Notes: generated from the letters alone by a model not told the origin. DNA of 34,959 nt from Burkholderiales bacterium UBA1834 (GCA_002339015.1 DDJC01000014.1:17470-52428), one strand, 5' to 3'. Positions 1 to 8,686 are shown, counted from the first letter of the stretch. Program-made: numbers and translations.

Positions 1-1025
1 ACACGGTGATCCTCAAGCCCTCGGAGATGACGCCGCACGTCAGCGCCGTGATGGTGTCCATCATCCGCGAGCTGTTCCGTGAAGACGAAGTGGCTGTGTT
101 CGAGGGCAGCCTGCCCACGTCGAACGTGCTGCTGTCGCTGCCCTTCGACCACATTTTCTTCACCGGTTCGCCCGCCGTGGGCAAGGTGGTGATGGCCGCC
201 GCCGCCAGGCACCTGACCAGCGTCACCCTGGAGCTGGGGGGCAAGTCGCCCGTGATCATCGACGAGACGGCCGACCTCAAGACGGCTGCCGAGACCCTGA
301 TGTGGGGCAAGCTGGCCAATTGCGGACAGACCTGCGTTGCGCCCGACCACATCTACGTGCACGAATCGGTCAAGGACGCTTTCGTGGCCGAGTGCCAGCG
401 CGTGATCGGCGAGCGCTATGGCCGCACGGCCAACGAGCAGAAGGCCTCGCCGCACTTCGCCCGCGTGGTCAACCAGCGCCATACCCAGCGCATCGCCGGC
501 TTGCTGGATGATGCCCGTGCGCGTGGTGCCCGCATCCTGCAGGGTGGCGAGGTCGACATCGCCACCTCGTTCATCGCGCCCACGCTGCTGGACAACATCC
601 CAGCGGATGCGACCATCATGAGCGAGGAGATCTTCGGCCCGGTGCTGCCCATCATCGCCTGGCGCGATCTGGACGCCGTGGTGCGCGAGATCAACGCCCA
701 GCCCAAGCCCCTGGCCCTGTACATCTGGAGCCACAACAAGGACCGCACGCGCCGCATCATGGCCCAGACCAGCTCGGGCGGCGTGGGCATCAACCACTGT
801 GTGCTGCACTATGCGCATGGCAACCTGCCCTTCGGCGGCGTGAACAACTCCGGCATCGGCAGCGCGCATGGCATCTATGGCTTCAAGGCCTTCTCGCACG
901 AGCGGGCGGTGCTCAAGTCCGGCCCGATCATGGTGGCCAAGCTGTTCTTCCCGCCGTATACAGGCTTCAAGCCCAAGCTGATCCGCTCAGTGGTGGACAT
1001 GCTCAAGCTGCCCAAGCTGTTCTGA
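1..1025 (+). CDS. aldehyde dehydrogenase (ALDH3 / coniferyl-aldehyde-dehydrogenase-like), 5' truncated by the window edge
   Basis: This is an NAD(P)-dependent oxidoreductase that turns an aldehyde into a carboxylic acid. The reading frame is open from base 3, so the true start lies outside; about 340 residues are visible. Counting from the GTG at base 6, the general-base Glu sits in VTLELGGKSP (about residue 76) and the catalytic Cys in NCGQTCVAPD (about residue 110). The ILKPSE cofactor-site motif is at the very beginning and the FFTGSP glycine motif near 52. The short C-terminus (FKPKLIRSVVDMLKLPKLF) and the GQTCVAPD motif fit the class 3 / coniferyl-aldehyde branch better than the long class 1/2 enzymes. 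The natural substrate cannot be read from sequence. The gene ends 59 bases before a strong terminator, so it is transcriptionally separate from the liv operon. Confidence 0.9.
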   Translation, partial: TVILKPSEMTPHVSAVMVSIIRELFREDEVAVFEGSLPTSNVLLSLPFDHIFFTGSPAVGKVVMAAAARHLTSVTLELGGKSPVIIDETADLKTAAETLMWGKLANCGQTCVAPDHIYVHESVKDAFVAECQRVIGERYGRTANEQKASPHFARVVNQRHTQRIAGLLDDARARGARILQGGEVDIATSFIAPTLLDNIPADATIMSEEIFGPVLPIIAWRDLDAVVREINAQPKPLALYIWSHNKDRTRRIMAQTSSGGVGINHCVLHYAHGNLPFGGVNNSGIGSAHGIYGFKAFSHERAVLKSGPIMVAKLFFPPYTGFKPKLIRSVVDMLKLPKLF

Positions 1026-1083
1026 TACATCCTCGCGGCGGCTGCGTCCGGAAATGGCCGGATAATGCCGACCGAAGGGCATC

Positions 1084-1118
1084 AGCCCGCCTCGCACAGC
1101 CTGCGTGGCGGGCTTTTT
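1084..1118 (+). terminator. Rho-independent terminator of the aldehyde dehydrogenase gene
   Basis: An 8-bp perfect stem (1084-1091 with 1107-1114) continues after one T-T mismatch into a further 4-bp stem (1093-1096 with 1102-1105). It is followed by five T residues at 1114-1118. Its position argues against starting livH at the GTG at 1105, which lies inside the hairpin. Confidence 0.85.
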
Positions 1119-1155
1119 GCATGAGACCGGTCAACGACGACGACGCACCGCGCCT

Positions 1156-2079
1156 GTGGACATCTTCATTCAACAAATCATCAATGGTCTGGTGCTGGGC
1201 AGCATGTACGCCCTGGTCGCGCTGGGCTACACCATGGTGTACGGCATCATCAACCTCATCAACTTCGCCCATGGCGAGGTGCTGATGGTGGGGGCCCTGG
1301 TGGCCTGGACGGTGGTGACCTGGCTGGCCGATGCGGGCATGCCGGGCTGGGCCCTCCTGCTGCTGGCGGTGCTGGTGGCCATGGCCGCCTGCATGCTGCT
1401 GAACTACGTGATCGAAAAGCTGGCCTACCGCCCGCTGCGCAACGCGCCACGCCTCGCGCCGCTGATCACGGCCATGGGTGTGTCGCTGCTGCTGCAGACG
1501 CTGGCCATGATCCTCTGGAAGCCGGACTACAAGCCTTTCCCGATCCTGCTGCCCGACGAACCCTATGAAATCATGGGTGCCACGATCAACCTGGTCCAGA
1601 TCCTGATTCTGGTGGTGACCGCGGGCACGATGGCCGGGCTGCTGGCCCTGATCCACTTCACGCCGCTGGGCCGGGCGATGCGTGCCACGGCCGAGAACCC
1701 GCGCGTGGCGCAACTGATGGGCGTGCAGCCCGACAAGGTGATTTCGGCCACCTTCGTGATCGGGGCCGCGCTGGCCGCGCTGGCCGGCGTGATGTGGGCG
1801 GCCAACTACGGTTCGGTGCAGCACACCATGGGCTTCCTGCCGGGGCTCAAGGCCTTCACCGCGGCGGTGTTCGGCGGCATCGGCAACCTGGGCGGGGCCA
1901 TGCTGGGTGGCATTCTGCTGGGCCTGATCGAGGCGCTGGGTGCCGGCTACATCGGCGACCTCACCGGTGGCGTGCTGGGCAGCCACTACCAGGACATCTT
2001 CGCCTTCGCGGTGCTGATCCTCGTGCTGACGCTGCGGCCCCAGGGCCTGCTGGGCGAGCGCGTGGCTGACCGGTCCTGA
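1156..2079 (+). CDS. livH: branched-chain amino-acid ABC transporter permease LivH
   Basis: This is an inner-membrane permease of the HAAT (LivH/LivM) family, 307 residues, which matches the usual length. It starts VDIFIQQIINGLVLGSMYAL, the typical LivH N-terminus, followed by alternating hydrophobic helices. The conserved EAA-like loop region AENPRVAQLMGV and the FGGIGNLGGAMLGG segment are present. The GTG at 1156 is chosen because a longer frame from 1105 begins inside the upstream terminator hairpin. It forms one operon with livM (18-base gap), livG and livF. Substrates are likely leucine, isoleucine and valine or related small amides; specificity depends on a binding protein not encoded here. 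Confidence 0.93.
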   Translation: MDIFIQQIINGLVLGSMYALVALGYTMVYGIINLINFAHGEVLMVGALVAWTVVTWLADAGMPGWALLLLAVLVAMAACMLLNYVIEKLAYRPLRNAPRLAPLITAMGVSLLLQTLAMILWKPDYKPFPILLPDEPYEIMGATINLVQILILVVTAGTMAGLLALIHFTPLGRAMRATAENPRVAQLMGVQPDKVISATFVIGAALAALAGVMWAANYGSVQHTMGFLPGLKAFTAAVFGGIGNLGGAMLGGILLGLIEALGAGYIGDLTGGVLGSHYQDIFAFAVLILVLTLRPQGLLGERVADRS

Positions 2080-2097
2080 CAGGAGGCGCCTCACATC

Positions 2098-3159
2098 ATG
2101 ATCCGCCAGAAGACCTGGACCTTCCTGATCTGCGCCGCCCTGCTGATGGTGCTGCCCCTGGCCCTGCAGGATCTGGGGCAGGCATGGGTGCGCATCCTGG
2201 ACATCGCGCTGCTGTACATCCTGCTGGCGCTGGGCCTGAACATCGTGGTGGGCTTCGCCGGCCTGCTCGACCTGGGCTACATCGCCTTCTACGCGGTGGG
2301 GGCCTACATGTTCGCGCTGCTGGCCTCGCCGCACCTCACGGACAACCTGCCGGCGCTGGCCGCCATGTTCCCGCAGGGCCTGCACACGCCGATCTGGCTG
2401 GTGATCCCGCTGGGGGCAGGGCTGGCGGCCATGGCGGGGGTGCTGCTGGGTGCGCCCACGCTCAAGCTGCGGGGCGACTACCTGGCCATCGTCACCTTGG
2501 GCTTCGGCGAGATCATCCGCGTGTTTCTCAACAACCTGAACGCGCCGGTCAACCTGACCAATGGCCCCAAGGGCATCGACAGCATCGATCCGCTGTCCTT
2601 CTTCGGCGTGAGCCTGGGCGAGCCCTGGCACATCGGCGGCTTCACCTTGCCTCCGGTCACCTTGCACTACTACCTGTTCCTGGCACTGGTGGTGCTGGCC
2701 GTGGTGGCCAGCGTGCGTCTGAACGATTCGCGCACAGGCCGGGCCTGGCGTGCCATCCGCGAGGACGAGATCGCCGCCAAGGCCATGGGCCTGAACACCC
2801 GCAACCTCAAGCTGCTGGCCTTCGGGCTGGGCGCCACCTTCGGTGGTGTGGCGGGCGTGCTGTTTGCCAGCTTCCAGGGCTTCGTCTCTCCCGAATCCTT
2901 CAGCCTGCATGAATCGATCATGGTGGTGGCCATGGTGGTGCTGGGCGGCCTGGGCCACGTGCCGGGCGTGATCCTGGGCGCCTTCCTGCTGGCGGCATTG
3001 CCCGAGGTGCTGCGCCACGTGGCCGGTCCGCTGCAGGCCATGACGGACGGACGCCTCGATGCGGCCATCCTGCGCCAGTTGCTGGTGGCCCTGGCCATGA
3101 TCGGCATCATGCTGACGCGGCCGCGTGGGCTGTGGCCTTCGCCGGAGGGCCGCGCATGA
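2098..3159 (+). CDS. livM: branched-chain amino-acid ABC transporter permease LivM
   Basis: This is the second inner-membrane permease of the LivHMGF transporter, 353 residues. It shows the LivM signature stretches LGLNIVVGFAGLLDLGYIAF near residue 46, the LRGDYLAIVTLGFGEIIR loop near residue 123 (the cytoplasmic coupling segment), and RAIREDEIAAKAMGLN near residue 219. A Shine-Dalgarno GGAGG lies 8 to 12 bases upstream of the ATG. The stop codon overlaps the livG start (ATGA), so the two genes are translationally coupled. The protein is shorter than E. coli LivM, which carries an N-terminal extension. Confidence 0.93.
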   Translation: MIRQKTWTFLICAALLMVLPLALQDLGQAWVRILDIALLYILLALGLNIVVGFAGLLDLGYIAFYAVGAYMFALLASPHLTDNLPALAAMFPQGLHTPIWLVIPLGAGLAAMAGVLLGAPTLKLRGDYLAIVTLGFGEIIRVFLNNLNAPVNLTNGPKGIDSIDPLSFFGVSLGEPWHIGGFTLPPVTLHYYLFLALVVLAVVASVRLNDSRTGRAWRAIREDEIAAKAMGLNTRNLKLLAFGLGATFGGVAGVLFASFQGFVSPESFSLHESIMVVAMVVLGGLGHVPGVILGAFLLAALPEVLRHVAGPLQAMTDGRLDAAILRQLLVALAMIGIMLTRPRGLWPSPEGRA

Positions 3160-4031
3160 GCACCCGCCCTGCCGCGCCGAAGGGGGTTCGCACCGCAGGC
3201 GAAGCCGTCGGGACCTCAGTGAGCGCCCGTGTGTTGATGTCCGAGCCTGGCGTGCCAATGCTCCATGTGGAAGGCGTCAGCAAACGCTTCGGCGGCGTAC
3301 AGGCACTCAGCGAGGTCGGCCTGCGCATTGCGCCTGGCAGCGTGCATGGCCTGATCGGCCCCAACGGCGCGGGCAAGACCACCTTCTTCAACGTGATCAC
3401 CGGCCTGGTGCTGGCCGACAAGGGCACGTTCGAGCTGAGCGGCCTGCGCTACAAGCCTGCGGCTGTGCACCAGGTGGCCAAGGCCGGCATTGCGCGCACC
3501 TTCCAGAACATCCGCCTGTTCGCCGACATGAGCGTGCTGGACAACGTGCGTGTGGGCCGCCACGTGCGCACCCGCATCGGCTGGTGGCAGGCGCTGCTGC
3601 GCACGCGGGCCTTCAAACGCGAGGAATCCGCCATCGCCGGCGATGCCATGGCCTTGCTGGAGTTCGTCGGCCTGGCCGATCAGGTCCACCGCACGGCGCG
3701 CACGCTCAGCTACGGCGACCAGCGCCGCCTGGAGATCGCCCGCGCGCTGGCCACCGAGCCGCGCCTGCTGGCGCTGGACGAGCCCGCCGCCGGCATGAAC
3801 GCCACCGAGAAGGTGGCCCTGCGCGCACTGATCGAACGCATCCGTGAGCAGGGCCGCACCGTGCTGCTGATCGAGCACGACGTCAAGCTGGTGATGGGCC
3901 TGTGCGACCGTGTCACCGTGCTGGACCAGGGGCGCCTCATCGCCGAGGGTACCCCTGCCGAAGTGCAATGCAACCAGGCCGTGATCGAGGCCTACCTGGG
4001 CACCGCGGCCCACGCATCCCACGCGCCATGA
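3156..4031 (+). CDS. livG: branched-chain amino-acid ABC transporter ATP-binding protein LivG
   Basis: This is one of the two ATPase subunits of the transporter, 291 residues. Walker A is GPNGAGKTTFFN, the ABC signature is LSYGDQRRLEIARAL, and Walker B is LLALDEPAAGMN. The ATG at 3156 overlaps the livM stop and has GGAGG eight bases upstream. This gives an N-terminal tail of about 35 residues before the first beta strand (MLHVEGVSKRFGG), longer than in E. coli LivG. An internal ATG at 3237 would give a protein of usual length, so the start is moderately certain. The gene ends in another ATGA overlap with livF. Confidence 0.92.
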   Translation: MSTRPAAPKGVRTAGEAVGTSVSARVLMSEPGVPMLHVEGVSKRFGGVQALSEVGLRIAPGSVHGLIGPNGAGKTTFFNVITGLVLADKGTFELSGLRYKPAAVHQVAKAGIARTFQNIRLFADMSVLDNVRVGRHVRTRIGWWQALLRTRAFKREESAIAGDAMALLEFVGLADQVHRTARTLSYGDQRRLEIARALATEPRLLALDEPAAGMNATEKVALRALIERIREQGRTVLLIEHDVKLVMGLCDRVTVLDQGRLIAEGTPAEVQCNQAVIEAYLGTAAHASHAP

Positions 4032-4750
4032 CGACCGACAAGAAGCCCTTGCTGTCCACCCGTGGCCTGAGCGTCGCCTACGGCGGCATCCAGGCCGTCA
4101 AGAACCTGTCCATCGAGCTGTTCGAGGGCGAACTGGTCAGCCTGATCGGCGCCAACGGCGCGGGCAAGACCACCACGCTCAAGGCCATTTGCGGATTGCT
4201 CAAGCCGCAGTCCGGCGAGGCGCATTACCTGGGCCGCAGCATCGCGGGGCAGGGCGCCTGGACGCTGGTGGAGCAGGGCCTGGTGATGGTGCCCGAGGGC
4301 CGTGGCATCTTCACCCGCATGTCCATCGACGAGAACTTGCGCATGGGCGTGTACCTGCGCCGCGATGGCCAGATCGAGGCCGATGTGGAGGCCGTGTACC
4401 AGCGCTTCCCGCGTCTGAAAGAGCGCTCTAAACAGCTGGCCGGTACCTTGTCGGGCGGAGAGCAGCAGATGCTGGCCATGGGCCGGGCCCTGTTGTCACG
4501 CCCCAAGTTGCTGTTGCTGGACGAGCCTTCCATGGGCCTGTCGCCGATCATGGTCGACCAGATCTTCTCCGTGGTGGCCGATGTGTCCAGGCAGGGCGTG
4601 ACCGTGCTGCTGGTGGAGCAGAACGCCCACCGTGCGCTGGAAATGGCCGATCGGGCCTACGTGATGGAATCGGGCGAGATGACGCTCAGCGGCGCAGCCC
4701 GTGAGCTGCTGGGCAATCCTCAGGTACAGGCGGCCTACCTGGGGGCGTGA
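4028..4750 (+). CDS. livF: branched-chain amino-acid ABC transporter ATP-binding protein LivF
   Basis: This is the second ATPase subunit, 240 residues, the normal length for LivF. Walker A is GANGAGKTTTLKAI, the signature is LSGGEQQMLAMGRALL, Walker B is LLLLDEPSMGLSPI, and the H-loop region follows VLLVEQNAHRAL. It is the last gene of the livHMGF operon. Its stop codon directly abuts the stop of the converging acetyltransferase gene with no spacer, so no terminator hairpin fits between them. Confidence 0.93.
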   Translation: MTTDKKPLLSTRGLSVAYGGIQAVKNLSIELFEGELVSLIGANGAGKTTTLKAICGLLKPQSGEAHYLGRSIAGQGAWTLVEQGLVMVPEGRGIFTRMSIDENLRMGVYLRRDGQIEADVEAVYQRFPRLKERSKQLAGTLSGGEQQMLAMGRALLSRPKLLLLDEPSMGLSPIMVDQIFSVVADVSRQGVTVLLVEQNAHRALEMADRAYVMESGEMTLSGAARELLGNPQVQAAYLGA

Positions 4751-5554
4751 TCAGCCACGGGTGCGGTACCAGTATCGATAGAGCGCTTCGAAGCCCAGGC
4801 GTCGGTAGAGGTCCACGGCTTGGTGGTTGTCCGCCACGACCTGCAGGTAGGCGGTGTGCGCGCCCTGGTCGCGCGCCCATGCCAGAAGTCCTTCGCACAG
4901 CGCCGTGCCCAGGCCCTGGCGCCGATGAGCAGGGTCCGTGGCGATGTCGAACAGGCCCAGGTGCTTGCCGGCCACGACGCCGAGTCCGCAGGCCAGGGCC
5001 TCGCCATCGCCGGCCCGCATCAACGCGAACGCCGTCGGGGGCGTGAGGGCGCGCAGCATGGCCAGGTGGATCTGCTGGTGCGGGCCGTCGTCGTCCTTGA
5101 TGCGCACGAATGCGCTGAGCCACGTTTGGGCATCGGGCAGCAGGGCGAACTGAGGCGGTGCGCCCGATGAGCGTGGTGGGCTTGGTGGGGCGAGGGCATC
5201 GCCCGCCAGCGAGCGGACCATCACCGAGCACGGGTCATTGCACAGGCGATACCCGCGCTGGGCCAGCATGCGGTCGATGGCCAGATCGTCGGGCGTGGAC
5301 AGCAGGCGGAAGGTCGGGGGCAGGCCACGCTGTGTGAAAAAGCGCTCGATCAAGGGCAGGTCGGCATCGAGCTGTCCGGTGTGCGCGCCCGCCGTGCTGG
5401 CCGAATTGGTCCGCCGCGTGTAGCCCTGCGAGGCCCTCAGCAGCCAGCCCGTGATGCGCTGTTCTTCCAGCGCGGGCCACGAGACCAGCCCGGCCTGCTC
5501 GATTGCGTCGATGGCGGCTCGGGCGGCTGTGGGTGCCGTGGCCACGGTGCTCAA
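4751..5554 (-). CDS. GNAT-family N-acetyltransferase
   Basis: This is an acetyl-CoA-dependent transferase of the GNAT fold, 267 residues; the substrate is unknown. The C-terminal half carries the acetyl-CoA-binding motif A (DPAHRRQGLGTALCEGLLAWA, roughly residues 206-226) and the motif B pattern AYLQVVADNHQAVDLYRRLGFE. The N-terminal 130 residues look like a degenerate first GNAT-type lobe (WLLRASQGYTRRTNSAS). The start is a TTG at 5554 whose last two bases are shared with the TGA of the upstream flavoprotein gene (TTGA overlap). A GTG three codons later is the alternative. The gene is co-transcribed with, and translationally coupled to, the reductase. Confidence 0.82.
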   Translation of the reverse strand: MSTVATAPTAARAAIDAIEQAGLVSWPALEEQRITGWLLRASQGYTRRTNSASTAGAHTGQLDADLPLIERFFTQRGLPPTFRLLSTPDDLAIDRMLAQRGYRLCNDPCSVMVRSLAGDALAPPSPPRSSGAPPQFALLPDAQTWLSAFVRIKDDDGPHQQIHLAMLRALTPPTAFALMRAGDGEALACGLGVVAGKHLGLFDIATDPAHRRQGLGTALCEGLLAWARDQGAHTAYLQVVADNHQAVDLYRRLGFEALYRYWYRTRG

Positions 5555-6615
5555 GCCTGGCTGGCAGGCACGCTCTGGCCGTGCTTGTCCGCCTCGCTGG
5601 TGAAGGCGTCGGCGTAGAAGTAGTCTTCCGGCAGGCCGGCCCGTGCGACGAAATCGCGCTTGGCCGATTCCACCATGATGGGGGCACCACAGGCATAGAC
5701 CTCATGCCTCGACAGATCGGGCAGGTCTTGCAGCACGGCCAGGTGCACCAGGCCCTGGCGGCCTGTCCAGCCTTCATCGGGCTGGGCATGGGACAGCACG
5801 GGCACGTAGCTCAGCCAGGGGAGTTCGTCGGCCCGCGCCTGGGCCCACTCATGCAGGTACAGGTCCTTGCGCGAGCGGCAGCCCCAGTACACCGCCACCT
5901 GCCGCGTGTTGTTCTTGAAGCGCAGGTGCTCGATGATGGCCTTGATCGGCGCGAAGCCCGTGCCCGAGGCCAGCAGCACGATGGGGCGGTCGGAATCCTC
6001 CCGTACGAAGAAGGTGCCCAGCGGGCCTTCCATGCGCAGGATTTCCTTTTCCTTCATGGCCGTGAACACATGGTCGGTGAACAGGCCGCCGGGCATGTGG
6101 CGGATGTGCAGCTCGATGCCGTTGACGTCCGGATCCTTGGCGGTGTGCGGTGCGTTGGCCATGGAGTAGCTGCGCCGGCTGCCGTCCTTCAGGATGAACT
6201 CGACGAACTGCCCGGCGCGCCAGCCGAAATTGGCGGTGGCGGGCAGTTGCAGGCGCAGGATGGCCACGTCGGGTGCAGGGCGGTGGATGCTGCTCAGGCG
6301 CGTGGGCATTTTCATCACCGGGAAATCGCCCAGGCCCACCACCTGTCGCGATTCGAGCACCAGGTCGGTCTGCGGCGTGGCGCAGCAAGTCAGCACGTAG
6401 CCGGCCTCTTCCTCGGCGGGTGTCAGGGCCTTGAGCTGGTGCGCGCCATGGATCACGCGGCCTTCGACCAGCTTGCATTTGCACGAGCCGCAGGCGCCGT
6501 CCTTGCAGCCATAGGGCAGGCCCACGCCGGCGTGCAGGGCGGCGCCCAGCACGGTCTCGTCGCGCTGCATGTTGAACTGGCGGCCACTGGGTTGAACGAT
6601 GACGGAAAAACTCAT
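5551..6615 (-). CDS. ferredoxin-NAD(P) reductase-type flavoprotein with N-terminal 2Fe-2S domain (often annotated CDP-6-deoxy-delta-3,4-glucoseen reductase)
   Basis: This is a 354-residue electron-transfer flavoprotein. The N-terminal plant-type ferredoxin domain has cluster cysteines C37, C42, C45 and C77 (CKDGACGSC and LTCC). It is followed by an FAD-binding barrel with RSYSMAN and a C-terminal NAD(P) domain with LLASGTGFAPIKAI and the terminal YACGAPIMV segment. The family moves electrons from NAD(P)H via FAD to a 2Fe-2S centre. The widespread CDP-glucoseen-reductase name comes from similarity to AscD, and no sugar-biosynthesis genes are near, so that specific role is doubtful. The ATG at 6615 (MSFSVIVQPSG) is chosen over an upstream ATG at 6681, which would overlap the divergent gene. 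Confidence 0.88.
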   Translation of the reverse strand: MSFSVIVQPSGRQFNMQRDETVLGAALHAGVGLPYGCKDGACGSCKCKLVEGRVIHGAHQLKALTPAEEEAGYVLTCCATPQTDLVLESRQVVGLGDFPVMKMPTRLSSIHRPAPDVAILRLQLPATANFGWRAGQFVEFILKDGSRRSYSMANAPHTAKDPDVNGIELHIRHMPGGLFTDHVFTAMKEKEILRMEGPLGTFFVREDSDRPIVLLASGTGFAPIKAIIEHLRFKNNTRQVAVYWGCRSRKDLYLHEWAQARADELPWLSYVPVLSHAQPDEGWTGRQGLVHLAVLQDLPDLSRHEVYACGAPIMVESAKRDFVARAGLPEDYFYADAFTSEADKHGQSVPASQA

Positions 6616-6673
6616 GGGAACGGCCTTGGGAGCAGTCAGAATCGGCAATTCCCAGATTGTCCTCCAAGCCGCC

Positions 6674-7588
6674 ATGTTCAACCCCGCGCCTGCCAGATGC
6701 CGCCAGTTCCGTCAAAGCCGAGTGCTGATCGTGGGGTGCGGCGATGTGGGGCTGCGGGCGGCCAGGGCCTTGCTGCCGCGCTGCCGGGTGCTCGCGCTCA
6801 CGACCTCCGGCGAGCGGGCGGATTGGCTGCGAACCCAGGGCCTGCTGCCTTTGCAGGGCAATCTGGATGAACCGGCCACATTGGCCAGACTGGGGGGGCT
6901 GGCCCCGCGTGTGCTGCACCTGGCGCCGCCCCCGGGCAGTGGCCATCAGGATCCGCGCACGGCGCGCCTGCTCGAAGCCTTGTCCCGGCGCGGGGTGGTG
7001 CGGGCCCTGGTGTATGGCAGTACCTCCGGTGTCTACGGCCACGCGGGCGGTGCCCGGTTCGACGAGACAAGGCCCGTGGCGCCGGCTTCGGATCGTGCCC
7101 GGCGCCGTGTGCATGCCGAGGCCCTGGTGCGCTGGTGGGGCCGCAGGCATGCGGCTGTCGGCACGCATGCCTGCGTGCTGCGCATTCCCGGCATCTACGC
7201 GCTCGATCGTGAAGGGGGGGATCCGCGCGAGCGCGTGCGCAGGGGCACGCCCGTGCTGGTCGCGCAGGACGACGTCTACACCAACCACATCCATGCCGAT
7301 GACCTGGCCCGTGCCTGTGTGGCCGCCTTGTGGCGCGGCAAGCCCCAGCGCATCGTGCACGCCAGCGACGATACAGAACTGAAGATGGGCGACTACTTCG
7401 ATCTGGTGGCCGATCTGTGGTCGCTGCCCCGCCCGCCGCGCCTGCAGGCCGAGCAAGCCCGTGCCACCCTGAGCCCCCTGCAGTGGTCTTTCCTGAGCGA
7501 ATCGCGCCGGCTGGACAACCGGCGGCTCAAGCAGGAGTTGAGAGCAAGCTTGCGTTATCCCACGGTCCGTGAGGGCCTGCGCGGCTAA
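6674..7588 (+). CDS. NAD(P)-binding SDR/epimerase-like protein (YeeZ-like)
   Basis: This is a 304-residue Rossmann-fold protein of the extended SDR or nucleoside-diphosphate-sugar epimerase superfamily. The dinucleotide motif is VLIVGCGDVGLRAARALL near the N-terminus. GSTSGVYG is the equivalent of the SDR Ser/Tyr region, but the usual YxxxK pair is not obvious, since the segment after VYG is Arg-rich. TNHIHADDLARA is the conserved downstream element. It resembles E. coli YeeZ, whose substrate is not established. ATG 6674 is used: an upstream in-frame ATG would overlap the divergent reductase gene, and the chosen starts leave a 58-base divergent promoter region. Confidence 0.82.
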   Translation: MFNPAPARCRQFRQSRVLIVGCGDVGLRAARALLPRCRVLALTTSGERADWLRTQGLLPLQGNLDEPATLARLGGLAPRVLHLAPPPGSGHQDPRTARLLEALSRRGVVRALVYGSTSGVYGHAGGARFDETRPVAPASDRARRRVHAEALVRWWGRRHAAVGTHACVLRIPGIYALDREGGDPRERVRRGTPVLVAQDDVYTNHIHADDLARACVAALWRGKPQRIVHASDDTELKMGDYFDLVADLWSLPRPPRLQAEQARATLSPLQWSFLSESRRLDNRRLKQELRASLRYPTVREGLRG

Positions 7589-7693
7589 GCCGGTGTGACC
7601 TCCCCCTTAGGAGGGGAGTGTGCGGCCGCGGGCACAACCGTCCGGCGCGTGGTGATAAGTTCCCGGCATCCGAAATCTTTGAGGGGACAGTCC

Positions 7694-8686
7694 ATGCAGA
7701 TGCTTTCCAATTCCTTCGTTGTGCGCTGGCGCGGCGTGACGGCAGCCGCCTTGCTGGTGGCCTGCGGCGCTGCCCAGGCAGCGCCCAGCAAACTGGTCGT
7801 GTTCGGTGACAGCCTGTCGGACAATGGCAACGCCTCGGCCCTGGTCGGGCAATATGGCATCGACCTGCCAGCGGCGCCCTACTACCAGGGCCGTTTCAGC
7901 AACGGTCCGGTGGCCGTGGAAGTGATGGCCGCCCAACTGGGGCTGAGCCTGGAGAACCATGCCTTCGGTGGCGCGCTCTCCGGTGTCAACAACCGCATCG
8001 ATGCCCTGGGCCTGCTCGATGGCACGGGCCTGCAGGGCCAGATCAACAGTTACCTGGGTGATACCGGCGGCACCACGGACGCGTCGGCGCTGTACGTGGT
8101 CTGGGGTGGTGCCAACGATCTGCTGTCATCGCCCACCGCGGCCACCGTCACCACGGCGATCAACAACCTGACCCAGAACGTGAACCTGCTCTACCAGGCC
8201 GGTGCCCGCGACTTCTTCATCCCCAACCTGCCCGATCTGGCCACCACCGCCGATGCCATCGAGTCGGGTGGTGAGGAACAGGCCGGGGCGCACCAGCTCT
8301 CGTTGTCCTTCAACGCGGCGCTGGGCCAGGCCATGTCCACGCTGCAAGGCACCCTGCAGGGCGCAAGGATCCAGGTGTTCGACACCTTCGGTACCCTGGC
8401 CACCCTGCGGGCGGACTACGTGGCCCAAGGCTACAACGTCACCCAGGGCTGCTGGGATGGTGACATGTTCGGCCAGGGCGCCTTGTGCGCAGATCCCTCC
8501 AAGTACTACCTGTGGGATGGGCTGCATCCGACAGCGGGTGTGCATCAAGCCGTGGGCCAGGCCTTCGCGCAGGTGGCAGCGGTCCCTGAGCCCGCCACCT
8601 GGGCCTTGTCGCTGGTGGGCTTGGGGCTGGTCGGCGTGATGGCGCGTCGTCGGCAGGTGTCCGAGGCGAGGGCGCTTGCCCGCTGA
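7694..8686 (+). CDS. SGNH/GDSL-family hydrolase with PEP-CTERM sorting signal
   Basis: This is an exported serine esterase or lipase-like hydrolase, 330 residues. The N-terminal signal peptide is residues 1-30 (cleavage after AAQA). Block I is VFGDSLSDNGN with nucleophile Ser40, block II includes FGGA near 91, block III is GGANDLL with Asn141, and the catalytic dyad is D275-x2-H278 in WDGLHP. The C-terminus carries a PEP-CTERM signal: VPEP at about 297, a hydrophobic stretch, then ARRR. Such proteins are thought to be processed by an exosortase and placed on the cell surface or in the exopolysaccharide; no exosortase is in the window. GAGGGG lies six bases before ATG 7694, and a good terminator follows. 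Confidence 0.9.
   Translation: MQMLSNSFVVRWRGVTAAALLVACGAAQAAPSKLVVFGDSLSDNGNASALVGQYGIDLPAAPYYQGRFSNGPVAVEVMAAQLGLSLENHAFGGALSGVNNRIDALGLLDGTGLQGQINSYLGDTGGTTDASALYVVWGGANDLLSSPTAATVTTAINNLTQNVNLLYQAGARDFFIPNLPDLATTADAIESGGEEQAGAHQLSLSFNAALGQAMSTLQGTLQGARIQVFDTFGTLATLRADYVAQGYNVTQGCWDGDMFGQGALCADPSKYYLWDGLHPTAGVHQAVGQAFAQVAAVPEPATWALSLVGLGLVGVMARRRQVSEARALAR

Noticed and set aside
1003..3258. Long open frame on the minus strand opposite livH and livM
   Set aside because: Its translation is Gln/His/Arg-rich low-complexity sequence, typical of the reverse complement of GC-rich membrane-protein genes, while the plus-strand genes are unmistakable.
7600..7618. CTCCCC/GGGGAG hairpin after the epimerase gene as a terminator
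   Set aside because: Six base pairs only and no T-run on either side.
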